NCBI RefSeq assembly: GCF_020509005.1
Contig: NC_063021.1
Span: 2,294,001 to 2,358,000, forward strand
Direction of reading: 5' to 3'
Source: Fulvia fulva
Lineage: Eukaryota > Ascomycota > Dothideomycetes > Mycosphaerellales > Mycosphaerellaceae
Length of the DNA: 64,000 nt
In this document: positions 20,768 to 31,139 of the stretch, piece by piece
Layout: every line of letters begins with the position of its first letter
How positions within the stretch are numbered: the first letter of the stretch is position 1
Made by a program: the position numbers and the translations under genes
The notes under the pieces: generated by a model
Databases searched by the model: none
What the model was told of the DNA's origin: nothing
The model's input: the letters and a program-made list of their open reading frames with translations, nothing else

Positions 20768-23700
20768 CTCCTACTTATCTCGTATAGGAGGTTACAGTCT
20801 GCTTACTTCCTACTAATAGTACTTGAACCTTTTTATAACAGGTTTAGCTACCTTATAAACCTCTAGAAGTGTAGACTAGTCTTTAGTTTTGTAAACCCGT
20901 CTAAAACTATCTTAGAGGTTAGGGTGTACTTAATAGTAATAAGCCTCCTCCACTAAAGTTTCCTAATAGCGTTATAGGCAATGTCAATGTGCTTCGACTT
21001 GTTATGAATATATACATCTTTCACTAGGGTGAGGGCAGCTTAATTGTCACCTCTTAATTAGACTAGTCTCAAATTTGATATAGTCTCCTAGTTTCTAGTG
21101 ATTCTTAGTTAATAGGAACAGTCTGCTACTAACTCTAGACATTCTATTTCTCTTAGTAGTAAAGCTAGGAATTAGGACTGCTTCGTATATACATTTATAG
21201 CTATATATTTAGCCTCTATTATAGATGTTGCTACAGACTTTTGCTTCTTACTTATCTAAGAAACTGGTGCCCTATAGAGGAAGAAGACATACCTAAGGAT
21301 TGAGACTCTGTCTACTTTGTCTATTATATAATCAGAATCATAGTATCTAATAAGGTGTCCTTTTCTAGACTTTGAGAACTAAAGTCCTAGATTAGGGTAT
21401 AATCTTAGGTACCTAGTAATCTTCTTCAAAGCCTTTGTGTAGTAGGTGGATAGGTCACTCACAAATAAGCTCATCCTTCCTAGGGCAAAAGCAATGTCTA
21501 GCCTTATGATTGTTACTAGCCATATCTAAGTACTATTAATACTCTAGTACTCTGCCTTGTCACACCTCTTATCTTTATAGCTTGAAGGTTTGAGGGCCTT
21601 ATAGCTATCTATAGGTGAGTGTGTAGGTGCTGCCATCTTATAGTTCATTCCTATCTTAGCTAGGCTATCCCTAATAAAGTGTCCTTAGTTAAGTTTTAGG
21701 ATTCCTCTCTTCCTGTCCCTTATGACTCTTATACTAAGGATCTTTTCAGGTTCACCTAGATCTTTAATCTTAAAGATCTTGCCAAGTTCTCTTTTAAACT
21801 AGAGAATATCTGTCAACTTTAGTATAGTACCCAGAATGTCATCTATATATATAAGGCTTATGATCTCCCTCTTCTTATAGATAAGTAGGTATAGATCCAC
21901 TTCTGACTATATGAATCCAATCTCTCTAAGCTTTGATATATAGAGTTGATTCCAATCTCTAGCTACTTGCTTAAGTCTATACAAGCTTTTAAGGATTTAA
22001 AACACTATATTTAGTAGAAGCCTAACTCCTAGTAGTAGTAACATAAAGATGTCTTTATAGAGGGTGCTTTCTATAAATGTATTGTTTATATCTACTTAGT
22101 AAAGACAAAGATCCTCCTTATATATAATAGCTATAAACACCCTAAGAGTGCCCTATCTTACTATAGGTACAAATGTCTCTATAACGTCAATACTAAACTT
22201 CTATAAGAAGCCCCTTATAACTAGTCTGGCCTTGAACTTTTTAATAGCTCTACTAATGCTTCTCTTAATATCAAAGACCTATCTTGATGTAACTAGATTT
22301 GCTCCTTTTAGTAGAACAGAATTTTCCTAGGTGTTGTTACTCTATAGAGCATCTAGTTCCTTTGAGATTGCTTCCTTCTAAAGATGTCCCTATTTCTTGT
22401 TATTTATAGCATCCTTATAGGATTTTGGAATTAGGATCTCTTACTTATATATAATAGCTTCTATAGTTACTACAAAGGCCATTTCCTTAACTTCTTCTAG
22501 GAATTCGCTATCCTATAGTATTGAACTGTCTACTGATTATATAGCTAAAAAGAAAGCTTAGTAAAAAGTAGCAAGGTTCTCTAAGAGGTCCGTAACTTCT
22601 CCTACTTTAGTAGTTAGTTCGGGCTTAGGGACTATAGATTTTGGGGCTTTCTGTTTTATGTCATAGCCCTTAACATCATAGTTAGCCTTTCTCTTTCTAA
22701 GGGATGATTTAGGGACCGTCACTTATGACCTAGTAACGTCTATTTCCTAGGGATCTAGGGAGCTTCTCTTAATTAGCTGATCGATTTTCTGAAATTCCCC
22801 TACGTTCTCCGGAGGTTAGGGAAGTTATATAAACAGCCTTCTCGGCTAAGCGACTTTAGGGCTCTTAATTGGCTAATCTATTTCGGGGGTGCTCTAATAG
22901 ACGCCTAAATAGTAGGTAGATTGTCCTAAGGATACGTTCTTCCTCGGCCTTCCTAAGGGCTTCCTAGCTAGTATACTGCTTAGTAGATTCAATGTTAGAA
23001 CATTGAGACCTATATCACCTCTAGGCTAGTCCTTAAAGAAGTCTACATATATGTGTTGTTTAATAGCTCTTATGTCTAGTTCCTAAAAGAGCTAGGCTTT
23101 AGCTATGTTTTCAACATACCTAATAAACACTACTTCTTTACCCCTATTTATGAGCTTGTTACTTCTTGCCTATTAAGGTTAGGATCTTGTGTCTATATAG
23201 ACAACAGCTTTATATCCCTAAACTTTTAAATAGTTGATGGTCGGTTTGATACTATCAAAAGCCTTATCTAGTAAAACCTTAAACCTATCGTAATCTAGGC
23301 TATTTAGCAGTTTGTTCCTTATATAAGTTTAGGCCTCTAGTGCTTTAGGCCAAAATTTAACCGGCATTTTAGCCTCTTTAAGCATTGCCCTTATAGAGTC
23401 CTCTAAGGTTTGTATTGACCTCTCAACTCGTCTATTCTATAGAGAGTTGTATACCTTAGTCGGCTCGAGCCTAATCCCTAAATCCTTCTCCTACTGCTTT
23501 ACTAATACAATAAGTTCTTTTACATTATCAAGTCTTACTACTTTTAGCTACGCTAATAATTTCCTCTCTGCTTTGATCTTCTAGTTCTAGAGAGCAACTG
23601 GAGCATCTTCTCTTTTCCTAAGAGGAAAGGTCCACTTCTTCCTAGAGAAGTTGTTAACAATCTTAAGCTAGTATTTGAATCCTAGTCTTAAGATTAGTAG

Positions 23701-23990
23701 TAGGCTATATATGTCAATAGATACAAGGGCAAGTCTTTTAGGTCTTCTCTCTATAACTTTGCCTTTGTACTTCTTTATCTTTTCTATTGAATATACTCTA
23801 CACTAGTGAAAGCTATCCTTAGGGATAGGAATAGGTTCTTTTAAGTCTGTTACCTTATAAAGATTCTAGAGCAAATTCTTCCTAAAGTGTACAAATCTTC
23901 TATACTAAAGCTCCTACTACTTCAGGTCGGTCTCTAATTAAGTAGTCACAAAGGCATTCTCCATAAGTAGTGCACATAATAAGTAATATA
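20768..23990 (-). pseudogene. Copia-1 pol (integrase, RT, RNase H)
   Basis: Minus-strand copia pol. The integrase core (about 23820-23300) includes RPKRLALVSIDI-like and FKYWLKIVNNFSRKKW-like sequence. RT (about 22400-21650) keeps IEKFKARLVIRGFL, LYRLKQVARDW and YIDDIL (about 21840-21860, both catalytic Asp intact). RNase H runs to about 20780 (KHIDIAYNAIRKL near 20990). In-frame TAG codons at Gln and Trp positions show RIP inactivation, though less complete than in neighbours. It ends about 60 bp before the 3' LTR. Confidence 0.88.
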
Positions 23991-25880
23991 CCCGTTCTTG
24001 TAGGAGAGGAGAAATCTTATTAATAAATAGAACCCCCCTAAGGAGCTTTGTCTAGACAACAGTCTCACTAGAGGGGAAAAGAAGAGAAAGTAATAGAGGT
24101 TGTACACCAAACTGCTTGCTAAACTAGTTCTATAAAACCAGATTCACTCCTAGCTTAGGTATAAGTAGGACATCTTCTAAAACAACTTTTCTACTAGCTC
24201 TCCTACTCATCTCTACATTCCTAATATAAGTGGCTAATAAAAACCCGCCTCCTACTTTGATCAATTTCTTCCTTATCAAGGGAGTTATAGATCTAAAGAG
24301 ATAGCTTTATTCAGTTATATAGGATGAAGTATAGGAATCAAGTAACTAATCTAATAAGGGGAACTTGCCTTAGACTTCTATAGTTAAGTAAGCCACTTTA
24401 TTATACTTATTATTATTAGACATTGTCTCTAGGGATGAGCTGCATAAGTCACGTGACTCTTAGGCAGAAAAGCCTTTTCTAGTCTTCTTTACTTGAGAGG
24501 TATAAGACTAGGCCTAGTTCTTCTAGAGTGATAGTATGTCAGAGCTAAGTTTCCTCATCATTTCCTTAAGTTCTTCTATAGAGGACTTCTCTCTTAGTGT
24601 CCTCCTTGAAGTGGGTAGTAGAGTTCTCTTCTTTCTAACATATATTATATTCTAGGAAGATAGTGGTTAGGAATGAGATCTAAGGACCTTTCTTGCCTTA
24701 GGCAGACTAGGGCAGTCCTTAATTAGATGATCCTTCTTATAGAGAAGGTAGGAGAGTGGTCTTACTAGACCTAAGGGCTTGACCTAGGTGGCTGCTATAC
24801 TATACTTAGCCTTAGAGGGATCTAACCTAGCTTCTTAAGCTTTAAGGATCTTTAAGGTCCTTTTATAATCTATCTTTAGCTGAGCTATAATAGTATCCCT
24901 AGCTATATAGTACTTAGGTAGTAGTGAGCTTAAGAGCTAGGTCATCCTTATATTAGCTTTCCTATAATGCTGACCCTCTAGGTGAACATTAGTAATCCTT
25001 TTTCTAAGAGAAACTAGGTGTGTCTATACAGATCTAATGGTGAACTCTTTACTCATCTTAAAGGTCATAAATTGCTTTGTAAGCTTATATATATAGGTTG
25101 GTAGTACCTAGCTATACTTATTCTAGAGATACACCTACTTCTTAGTAGCTCTTCTAGATTTATATAAGCCCTCAAGCTCAAATTCATCTTCTTCTATAAT
25201 CCTACTAAGGATACTGAAGTTGTACACTACATTATGTCTTGTCTATATTAGCGTATTAAGGATCTCTTTGGTTATAGCCTCTTCTTAGAGTTTTAGAGTC
25301 TTGCCCTTAATGTTATTAAAAGACACTTCTATTAGGTCATCAATTGTAAAGAATGCTAATCCGCTCTCTATCTTATATCTCTAAAGGTTAAACTATCTCT
25401 TCTAATTGTCCCTCCTAAGAATTAGGATTTTGCCTCCCTTCTCCTCTGTCTTCTCTTAGTATAAATCTATAATAAATTGGATATAATGAAACAAGGTGTG
25501 TATGTTCTAAAGTGGTGGCTTAGATCCTACTAAGGCTTCTAGTATAGAATAGGAAAGTTCGTAGGTATGGATTAAAGTAAAGAAGGAGCGGTATAAGGTC
25601 TCGGGGCTAGAACACAGGTCTATCTCTCCTAGTAGAGCTTCAAATGACTTACTCGAAGTCCTTCTTAATAGTATCTCGATACAGTTCTGCCTATAGAGTA
25701 TCTTCAAGGTATTGGCTTTAAGTAAGCCGTATAGAGTCCTTGTCTAGGTTACCTATTACTTAGTATCAAACTAAGCTCCTTAATAGGATAGACGGGGTAG
25801 ACTTCTAATTCCTAGATGTTCTCTACTACGATAGTAAGGGATATAAGTAACCTATACTAATATAGGTTGCTCTTATTCCT
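23991..25880 (-). pseudogene. Copia-1 gag and protease
   Basis: Gag-like minus-strand frame with long helical stretches. A CCHC-type zinc knuckle lies at about 24705-24765 (YKKDHLIKDCP, first Cys positions now Tyr). Downstream, near 24330-24450, is the copia protease block of the DSxxSxHxTG type in degraded form. Gag binds and packages the RNA and the protease matures the polyprotein. There is no ATG near the expected start, and scattered TAG/TAA. Domain boundaries are approximate. Confidence 0.7.
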
Positions 25881-25885
25881 ATATA

Positions 25886-25902
25886 AACTCGGGCTTATAA
25901 CC
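25886..25902 (-). promoter_or_regulatory. Copia-1 primer binding site, half-tRNA(iMet) type
   Basis: On the minus strand GGTTATAAGCCCGAG directly follows the 5' LTR. As in Copia-2, it fits the anticodon stem-loop of initiator tRNA (GGTTATGAGCCC with one RIP-type change), not a tRNA 3' end. Confidence 0.7.
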
Positions 25903-26137
25903 TATTAAACAGGTACGGGTAGATAGTAGCGGAGTGGAGTAAGAGATCAATCTTTAACTAACTAATAGCACGAGTATATAGCAATATATTAGGAACCAAT
26001 ATGTTGATTGTGTTGGATGTCTATCTAAGCTAAAGGGGAGAGAAGGTATCTCCCTATAAGCTAAGTTATCGTAGATACCTTAGGCTACTAGATTACTTCC
26101 TAATTATTGACTCCCTTTAAGATGCTACATCTTAATA
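25903..26137 (-). repeat. Copia-1 5' LTR
   Basis: A 235-bp repeat of 20533-20767. On the minus strand it begins TATTAAGATG (TG changed to TA) and ends CCTGTTTAATA. Confidence 0.93.
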
Positions 26138-26142
26138 AGGGT

Positions 26143-26439
26143 TATTAAAAGAAATTATAGACCTACGCTAATCTTTATAGAGTATGAACTTAGCGTACTA
26201 TATAAGGCCTAGTAGTATATCGTACGTAGTATTGGATACGAAGCATTAAATACGTTCTAAATAACCGGTAAGATTTAGCTTAATATCCGCGGCCTTAGTA
26301 ATAATCGTAGGTACTTACGACCTATCGCCGGGTCTAAGTATATATACTTCGACGTTATATATTAGAGTGTTATGTTTACGTATAAAGGAAGTGTTTACAA
26401 TGTTAGTATTAGTACTATTATTAAGAAATGTGTTTATAG
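26143..26439 (-). pseudogene. Gypsy-A retropepsin-like protease remnant
   Basis: A minus-strand frame with INTFLNNSTNTNIVNTSFI at the start (position of the DTGA-type active site, degraded) and, downstream, LERIQCFVSNTTYDILLGL, matching the ILG block near the end of retroviral-type proteases. The frame is interrupted by the pogo element at 26442 on one side and Copia-1 at 26137 on the other. It reads through at both sites when those are removed. Confidence 0.7.
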
Positions 26440-26441
26440 TA

Positions 26442-27557
26442 ACGTACTTTACCACCGAGCGGGCTACTTTTACTAAGAACTATACTACTTCTACTTTAAT
26501 TACGACGGTATCTTAACACGACGACATCCTATAGAATCGTTACTAGGAGGACAATTCCTCTTTAGATTCTTCGCTATCTAGCGAGTCTACTTAATACGTA
26601 CGTACGTTATGCCCCGACTCGCTATATTACTTATAGCGTCGTAGCCTTAGTACTAGCCGAATACTATCTAGCGACTCTCTACTCACTTCCTACCTCCTAG
26701 TATCCTCTAGAGGTATTAATTGCGACGCCTTATCGAAGGTTAGAGACCCTCTAGACTGAATGTAGTTACGCTTTCGTACTTTCCGCTATATAAGGGCCTC
26801 GCTAGACTTATATAGCTTACTAATCTCGCTTCGTATAAGAGCTTTCTAATACGCTATCTCTCTACTCCCTCTCTGTTACCCTATTAAATGACCTTCCTCT
26901 TTCTACTACGCCTTTCTAAACCCGTAACGACGCTCTAAGACGTAATGACACCTATTATAAACCCTGTCTCGTCGAAGTTATAGGTGTCCTGGTTAAGGGT
27001 ACTATACTTCTCCTTTATATTACCTATAAGTAAGAACTACTTCTTAATAACGTCTGAATCTTCTATTAGGGCTCGCTAACGATCGTATCTATGTGTTATA
27101 CAAACCTTTAGCTCATAATACTGCCTAATAAACCTGTCTGTCTAATTAAGACTAGCGGGCTTAGGACCCTTCTCTTATAGTAATAAATCGGCCATTACTC
27201 GTATACTAGCCTTTAATAGCGGGAAATCTCTAAGATCTAGCTCGAGTATATACTTAAGTATTACCCTCTCTTCTAGCTCTATAAGCTTCTTCGAATTAGG
27301 CTCGTAGTCACCCCAAGGAGGTCGTCTATTCAATCGATACCCTAGTATAGTTCGAGACGCGTCGTATACCTTTATAGTAAGTCGATTCGTAATTATCGCG
27401 TCGCGGTTCGTAGCCTAGACAGCTAAGGTCAGTTTGGCCTCGTTTAAAGATAATATACGCTATAAAAGTAGTTATATAGCTATATCTAGACAAGTAGTAC
27501 AGTTCTTAGCAAAAATAGCCCGTTCGGTAGTATAGCCCGCTCGGTAGTAAAGTACGT
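26442..27557 (-). mobile_element. pogo/Fot1-like DNA transposon, internally deleted, copy 2
   Basis: A 1,116-bp relative of 13020-14152 in inverted orientation, with TA duplications at 26440-26441 and 27558-27559. It carries the same internal transposase deletion, so both copies descend from one deleted progenitor and were trans-mobilised. The left terminal repeat has one 17-bp CCGAGCGGG unit and the right has two; this accounts for the whole 17-bp length difference from copy 1. The transposase remnant lies on the minus strand (about 27440-26700) with NFDETGF-like sequence near 26970. It inserted in the protease gene of Gypsy-A. Confidence 0.92.
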
Positions 27558-27559
27558 TA

Positions 27560-30130
27560 TATCTATTTGCCCTACCCTTAACTATAAAGTGATATAAGAT
27601 CTTAGGTCCTCTAGATACTTCTATAGAGGAGGGCGTATTCGATCGGGCTTATAAGGAGAATGCCTATATCTTATATATATACTAGTATTTCTTATAATGT
27701 TCGTAGGGGTACTTATCTTTATCCTAATATAATACTTCCTTTATTGGACTACTATCTATTACGCTTAGATAATAGTCTAGGCGTTTTCCGACGGTATTAC
27801 TACCGGTACCGCGGTAATACCTTTATTACTAGCTCGCTTCTTAGGGCGTTCGTATAGGTCGAGTAGACACTCGGCTATACTAGGATAGTAGTCGGTCCGG
27901 CGGTAACGAAGATTACCGCCTATAGCGATAATTCGAGTACGCTTATCCTAGGTAAGCGCGGCTAGGTTCTTATAACGCTTAGGTCGCTAGTTCTAGGGTA
28001 GTAGAGGCTAATTAGTATATAGAGAGCGGCTAAGAGGTACGGACGCGTTAGCTAGTAGAGCTACTAGTAGTAGTTATACTACCGTAGGTATAGCCGGCGG
28101 CTTAGTACTAGGTAGCTTCTTATCCTTCGGTTCCTTCTCGTTAGCCTTACGAGGGAGATCGATCTCGAGCTAAGCTAGCTCGCTCTCTAGTCGGTAGTAC
28201 TATACTAATAGTAGCTTAACCGTCTTAAAGTCTTAGCTAATAAGGCGCGTACGGTATTTAAAACTAAGCTTAGACTTAAGTTCCTAGGCTTCCTACTTAC
28301 GGCTTATACTAGGTAGGAGACGCGCGCGCTCCTTCGAGTAGCGGGAGTAGAATACTAAAAACTTGTCGGTCTTAGTTATCTTAAGGGCGTTTATATTATT
28401 ACGCGCGGTGCCCTCGGGGTCGTAGTTACCGAAGTTCTAGTTAAGGAACTTTAAAGCCTTACGGACTATTTTGAATAGCTTGCCCGTAACTTGTCTACCG
28501 AGGGTAATCTTCTAAGGTACGTAGTTACGGAGTATCTATTAAGCTAGTCCCGTTATATACTCCTAGATAAACCTTAATATAGACGGTACGTCCTTAAATA
28601 CGGTTACTACGATCTTATTACCTACCTAAATTATCTACTCGTCGAGGTTTAGTAAGTCTTTACTAATGTTCTCTCCCGAGAACTTAGGCTTAGGTATATC
28701 GACTCGGGTAGATGTCTTAAAGTCCTTTGTTATAGTAGGATTATAGTATACTACGTCGATACTAGTGTCCGCTAGGGCCTCGACGATTTTGAAGCCATTA
28801 TTATCGACCTCGTTCGTAGTAGCCTTCCTATACCTATTCTTATAGGGTCGAACGTCTTCGAAGTCGGACTCGGAATCTAATAACGATAGATCTAATAAAT
28901 TAGAGTTATACGGATTATTACGCTTCTTCTTACGCTTATCCTTCTTAGACTTCTTAGCGGGTAGTTCGGTAGGTATATTAGGCTTATTTACTAACTCGTT
29001 AGGAGCCTTATCTCCTCGTCGGCGGCGTAATACCGAGAGTAATCGCGTAGAGCGCTACTTAGACTATTATCGGCCGCGTATACCGTTAGTATCCGCGACT
29101 TACTATCGGAGGTCCTTAAACGTCTACTAAAGACTAGCGATATCCGCTACCGTAGGCGCGGTATTCTCTAGTACGAGGTCCTCGAGTACCTTTACCTTAT
29201 CCTTAAGTATAGCGACCTCCTTATCTATAATCTTAGTAGCCTTCTCGGCCGCTTTAGTGTTATAATACTATTGATTAGCCTCCTTCTAAAGGCGCTTTGT
29301 CTCCTTCTAAAGACGCTCCGCTTCTAGCTTATAATTCTACCTCTCTTAGGCCGTACGCTAGAGTTCCGAGTATACTTCTTTATACTTGTTCTTGTTTAGC
29401 TCGTTAGCTTTCTATAGCGCCGCCCTATCTAGGATAGCTTAGCGATAGTTAGCCTCGAGTCTTCGGAGCGTATATAATATAGCTTCCGGTTAGTTTTAAA
29501 CTTAATAATATAGGGAAGCCGAGTCGAGTATACTTAGCTAATTGAGAGGAATACGTAAGGTCGAGCTTAGGCCTTAGCTATCCGTAATGTCGACCGTAAA
29601 GTCCTAGCGAGCCTAATCCTACTCTCCGTTAGCCTTCCGATAGGTAGTAATATCCGAGTCTCGAATAAGATCCGCGAGGTAGAAGTAGTCGGAAATCTCC
29701 TATATCTAATTACCTTCTTCCTCCTCTTCTAGTAACTCGTCGAGGATCGTCCGCTACTATTCGGCGTACTTAGTAGGATCGAGTCTAACTATCGTGTCGT
29801 CTAACTACGTATACTCGTCGGCTCGGGTAAAGAGTTCTAAGTTTCGAGTTAGTCTAGCTAGGCGACTAATATATTAAGTATCGTTGCCGCTATAGCCGTT
29901 TACTCTAGCTATAATATAAGTTCTACCTTAAGGGGCGGCTTCTAAGAAGAGAGCACTACGCTACCTATCGCTAGTACTAAGGAAGTCGCTATATATCGCG
30001 ACTTCCGAAGGTACGGGATATCGTAGCTTCGAGTACGCGGAGTCGCGGCTTTTTTTATAAGCGGCGCTATATATAGTAGCGTTCTTATTATTAAGCTATT
30101 AAAGTGTTACGAGGCTATAGTAGGCGAGTA
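27560..30130 (-). pseudogene. Gypsy-A gag
   Basis: A long minus-strand readable frame of more than 800 codons upstream of the protease. The N-terminal part reads ISDYFYLADLIRDSDITT and FTVDITDSQGL, followed by a charged coiled-coil-like region (about 29480-29150). A capsid-like segment follows (about 28720-28170: FVIQEYITGLAQQ-like, then RTRLISQDFKTVKLLLVQYY). I cannot find a clear CCHC knuckle; its Cys and His would have become Tyr. Gag would form the particle. Gln and Trp codons are TAG/TAA throughout, and no start codon survives. Confidence 0.7.
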
Positions 30131-31057
30131 TAGTAGTAGTTTATTAACGAAGTTGATAGCTAAAGAGAGAAGGTAGTTCTAAGAGAGAGAGGGCTTCTTA
30201 AGGGAAGCTGAGATCGCGCTCGGGCCGAGCTTAGTCATCAATGTCACGTGATCGCGAGTCACTTCACCCGATCCGAATGCTCTACTTACAGAGCTACCGT
30301 AATAGAAGACGACCTATATAACGAAGCCTACGATAGTAAGTTAATAAAGGCTAAGATAGTACGTCTTAAATAAGACCTATAGTAAGGATATACTAACGCC
30401 TAGTTATAATAATAGAAGATCGCTACTAGCAACTAGAAGATTATTATAGATAGACTCTATTACGTTAGAAGTATAGAAAGTTCTTATACGGGCTTATATA
30501 GAGTGTTTCTAAAGTAGGTTATATATTATATATATCTTTCTAGAATAGATAAGTATTACTCTTAGAGAGGCTATAGGTAACTAATTAGTTACCTAATTCT
30601 TAGCGTACGTAGCCTTAAGTTTTGATAATAGGATGTTATCTATATATACGCTCGGATCACGATACACCCCCTTAGCTTATGCGCTAGAGTAAATAAGCTA
30701 ATTCCTATATAATCGCGTACACCCTATTATAACTACCCCCCCCTACCTATAGTAGTAACGTTAGGCCCTCGGTATTACTACTACAATAGTAAGGGTTAGT
30801 TAGCTATTTTAAGTAAAGTAAGCTAAGGTAAGTAAGGTAAGCTTTATACTCCTTCCCTTATTCCTCACTTTCACTACTGCTATTGTTACCTATATAAAAA
30901 AGTATAGAATATATGACTATTACCGGTTAGATACCTTAGGTAATAGTCCCGTTATACGGACTTTTACTTAAGTATATATGTATCCTACCTACCGGTAAAT
31001 ATTAGAGGTCCTAAGTTTAATCTAGGGGTAGCCTTAGTCCTATCGTATACTTAAATA
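30131..31057. other. Gypsy-A leader or 5' LTR region, and unclassified flank
   Basis: No gene seen. On the minus strand, about 30290-30735 has LTR-like traits: a TATATATAG box near 30645 and a start of TAGTTATAATAGGG directly after a G run (C8 at 30736-30743). No second copy of this LTR is in the window because Gypsy-A is truncated, so the LTR assignment is unproven. At 30915-30948 a perfect 10-bp inverted repeat (GACTATTACC / GGTAATAGTC) forms a hairpin with a 14-nt loop. At 30790-30850 there is a run of GTAAG-type repeats. The last 12 bases (31046-31057) are the target duplication of LINE-A2. Confidence 0.4.
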
Positions 31058-31139
31058 GATAGATAGATTTGTTATTCCCCTATTCTAGGACCGTACTCGG
31101 CCTATATAGGTATATATCTATTGTTATATATAAAGGGAA

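Larger units (their letters stand above)
20533..26137 (-). mobile_element. Copia-1, complete Ty1/copia retrotransposon
   Basis: A complete minus-strand LTR retrotransposon of 5,605 bp. Two 235-bp LTRs (20533-20767 and 25903-26137) and a perfect 5-bp target duplication AGGGT (20528-20532 and 26138-26142). Removing it restores the Gypsy-A protease frame. RIP is milder than in Copia-2: Cys and His codons survive in places and the RT box is still YIDD. The truncated copy at 1-2869 belongs to the same family in the opposite orientation. Confidence 0.95.

Noticed and set aside
22148..22330. Matching 60-codon frames at 22148-22330 (+) and 1512-1694 (-)
   Set aside because: They look conserved only because both are antisense to the same RT block in two Copia-1 family copies.
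27660..27857. 65-codon frame on the plus strand
   Set aside because: Antisense to Gypsy-A gag; Tyr/Leu-rich only because of RIP-generated TA dinucleotides.
30790..30850. GTAAG repeats as a telomeric or centromeric array
   Set aside because: Only a few irregular units over about 60 bp; no TTAGGG-type motif and no longer tandem array.
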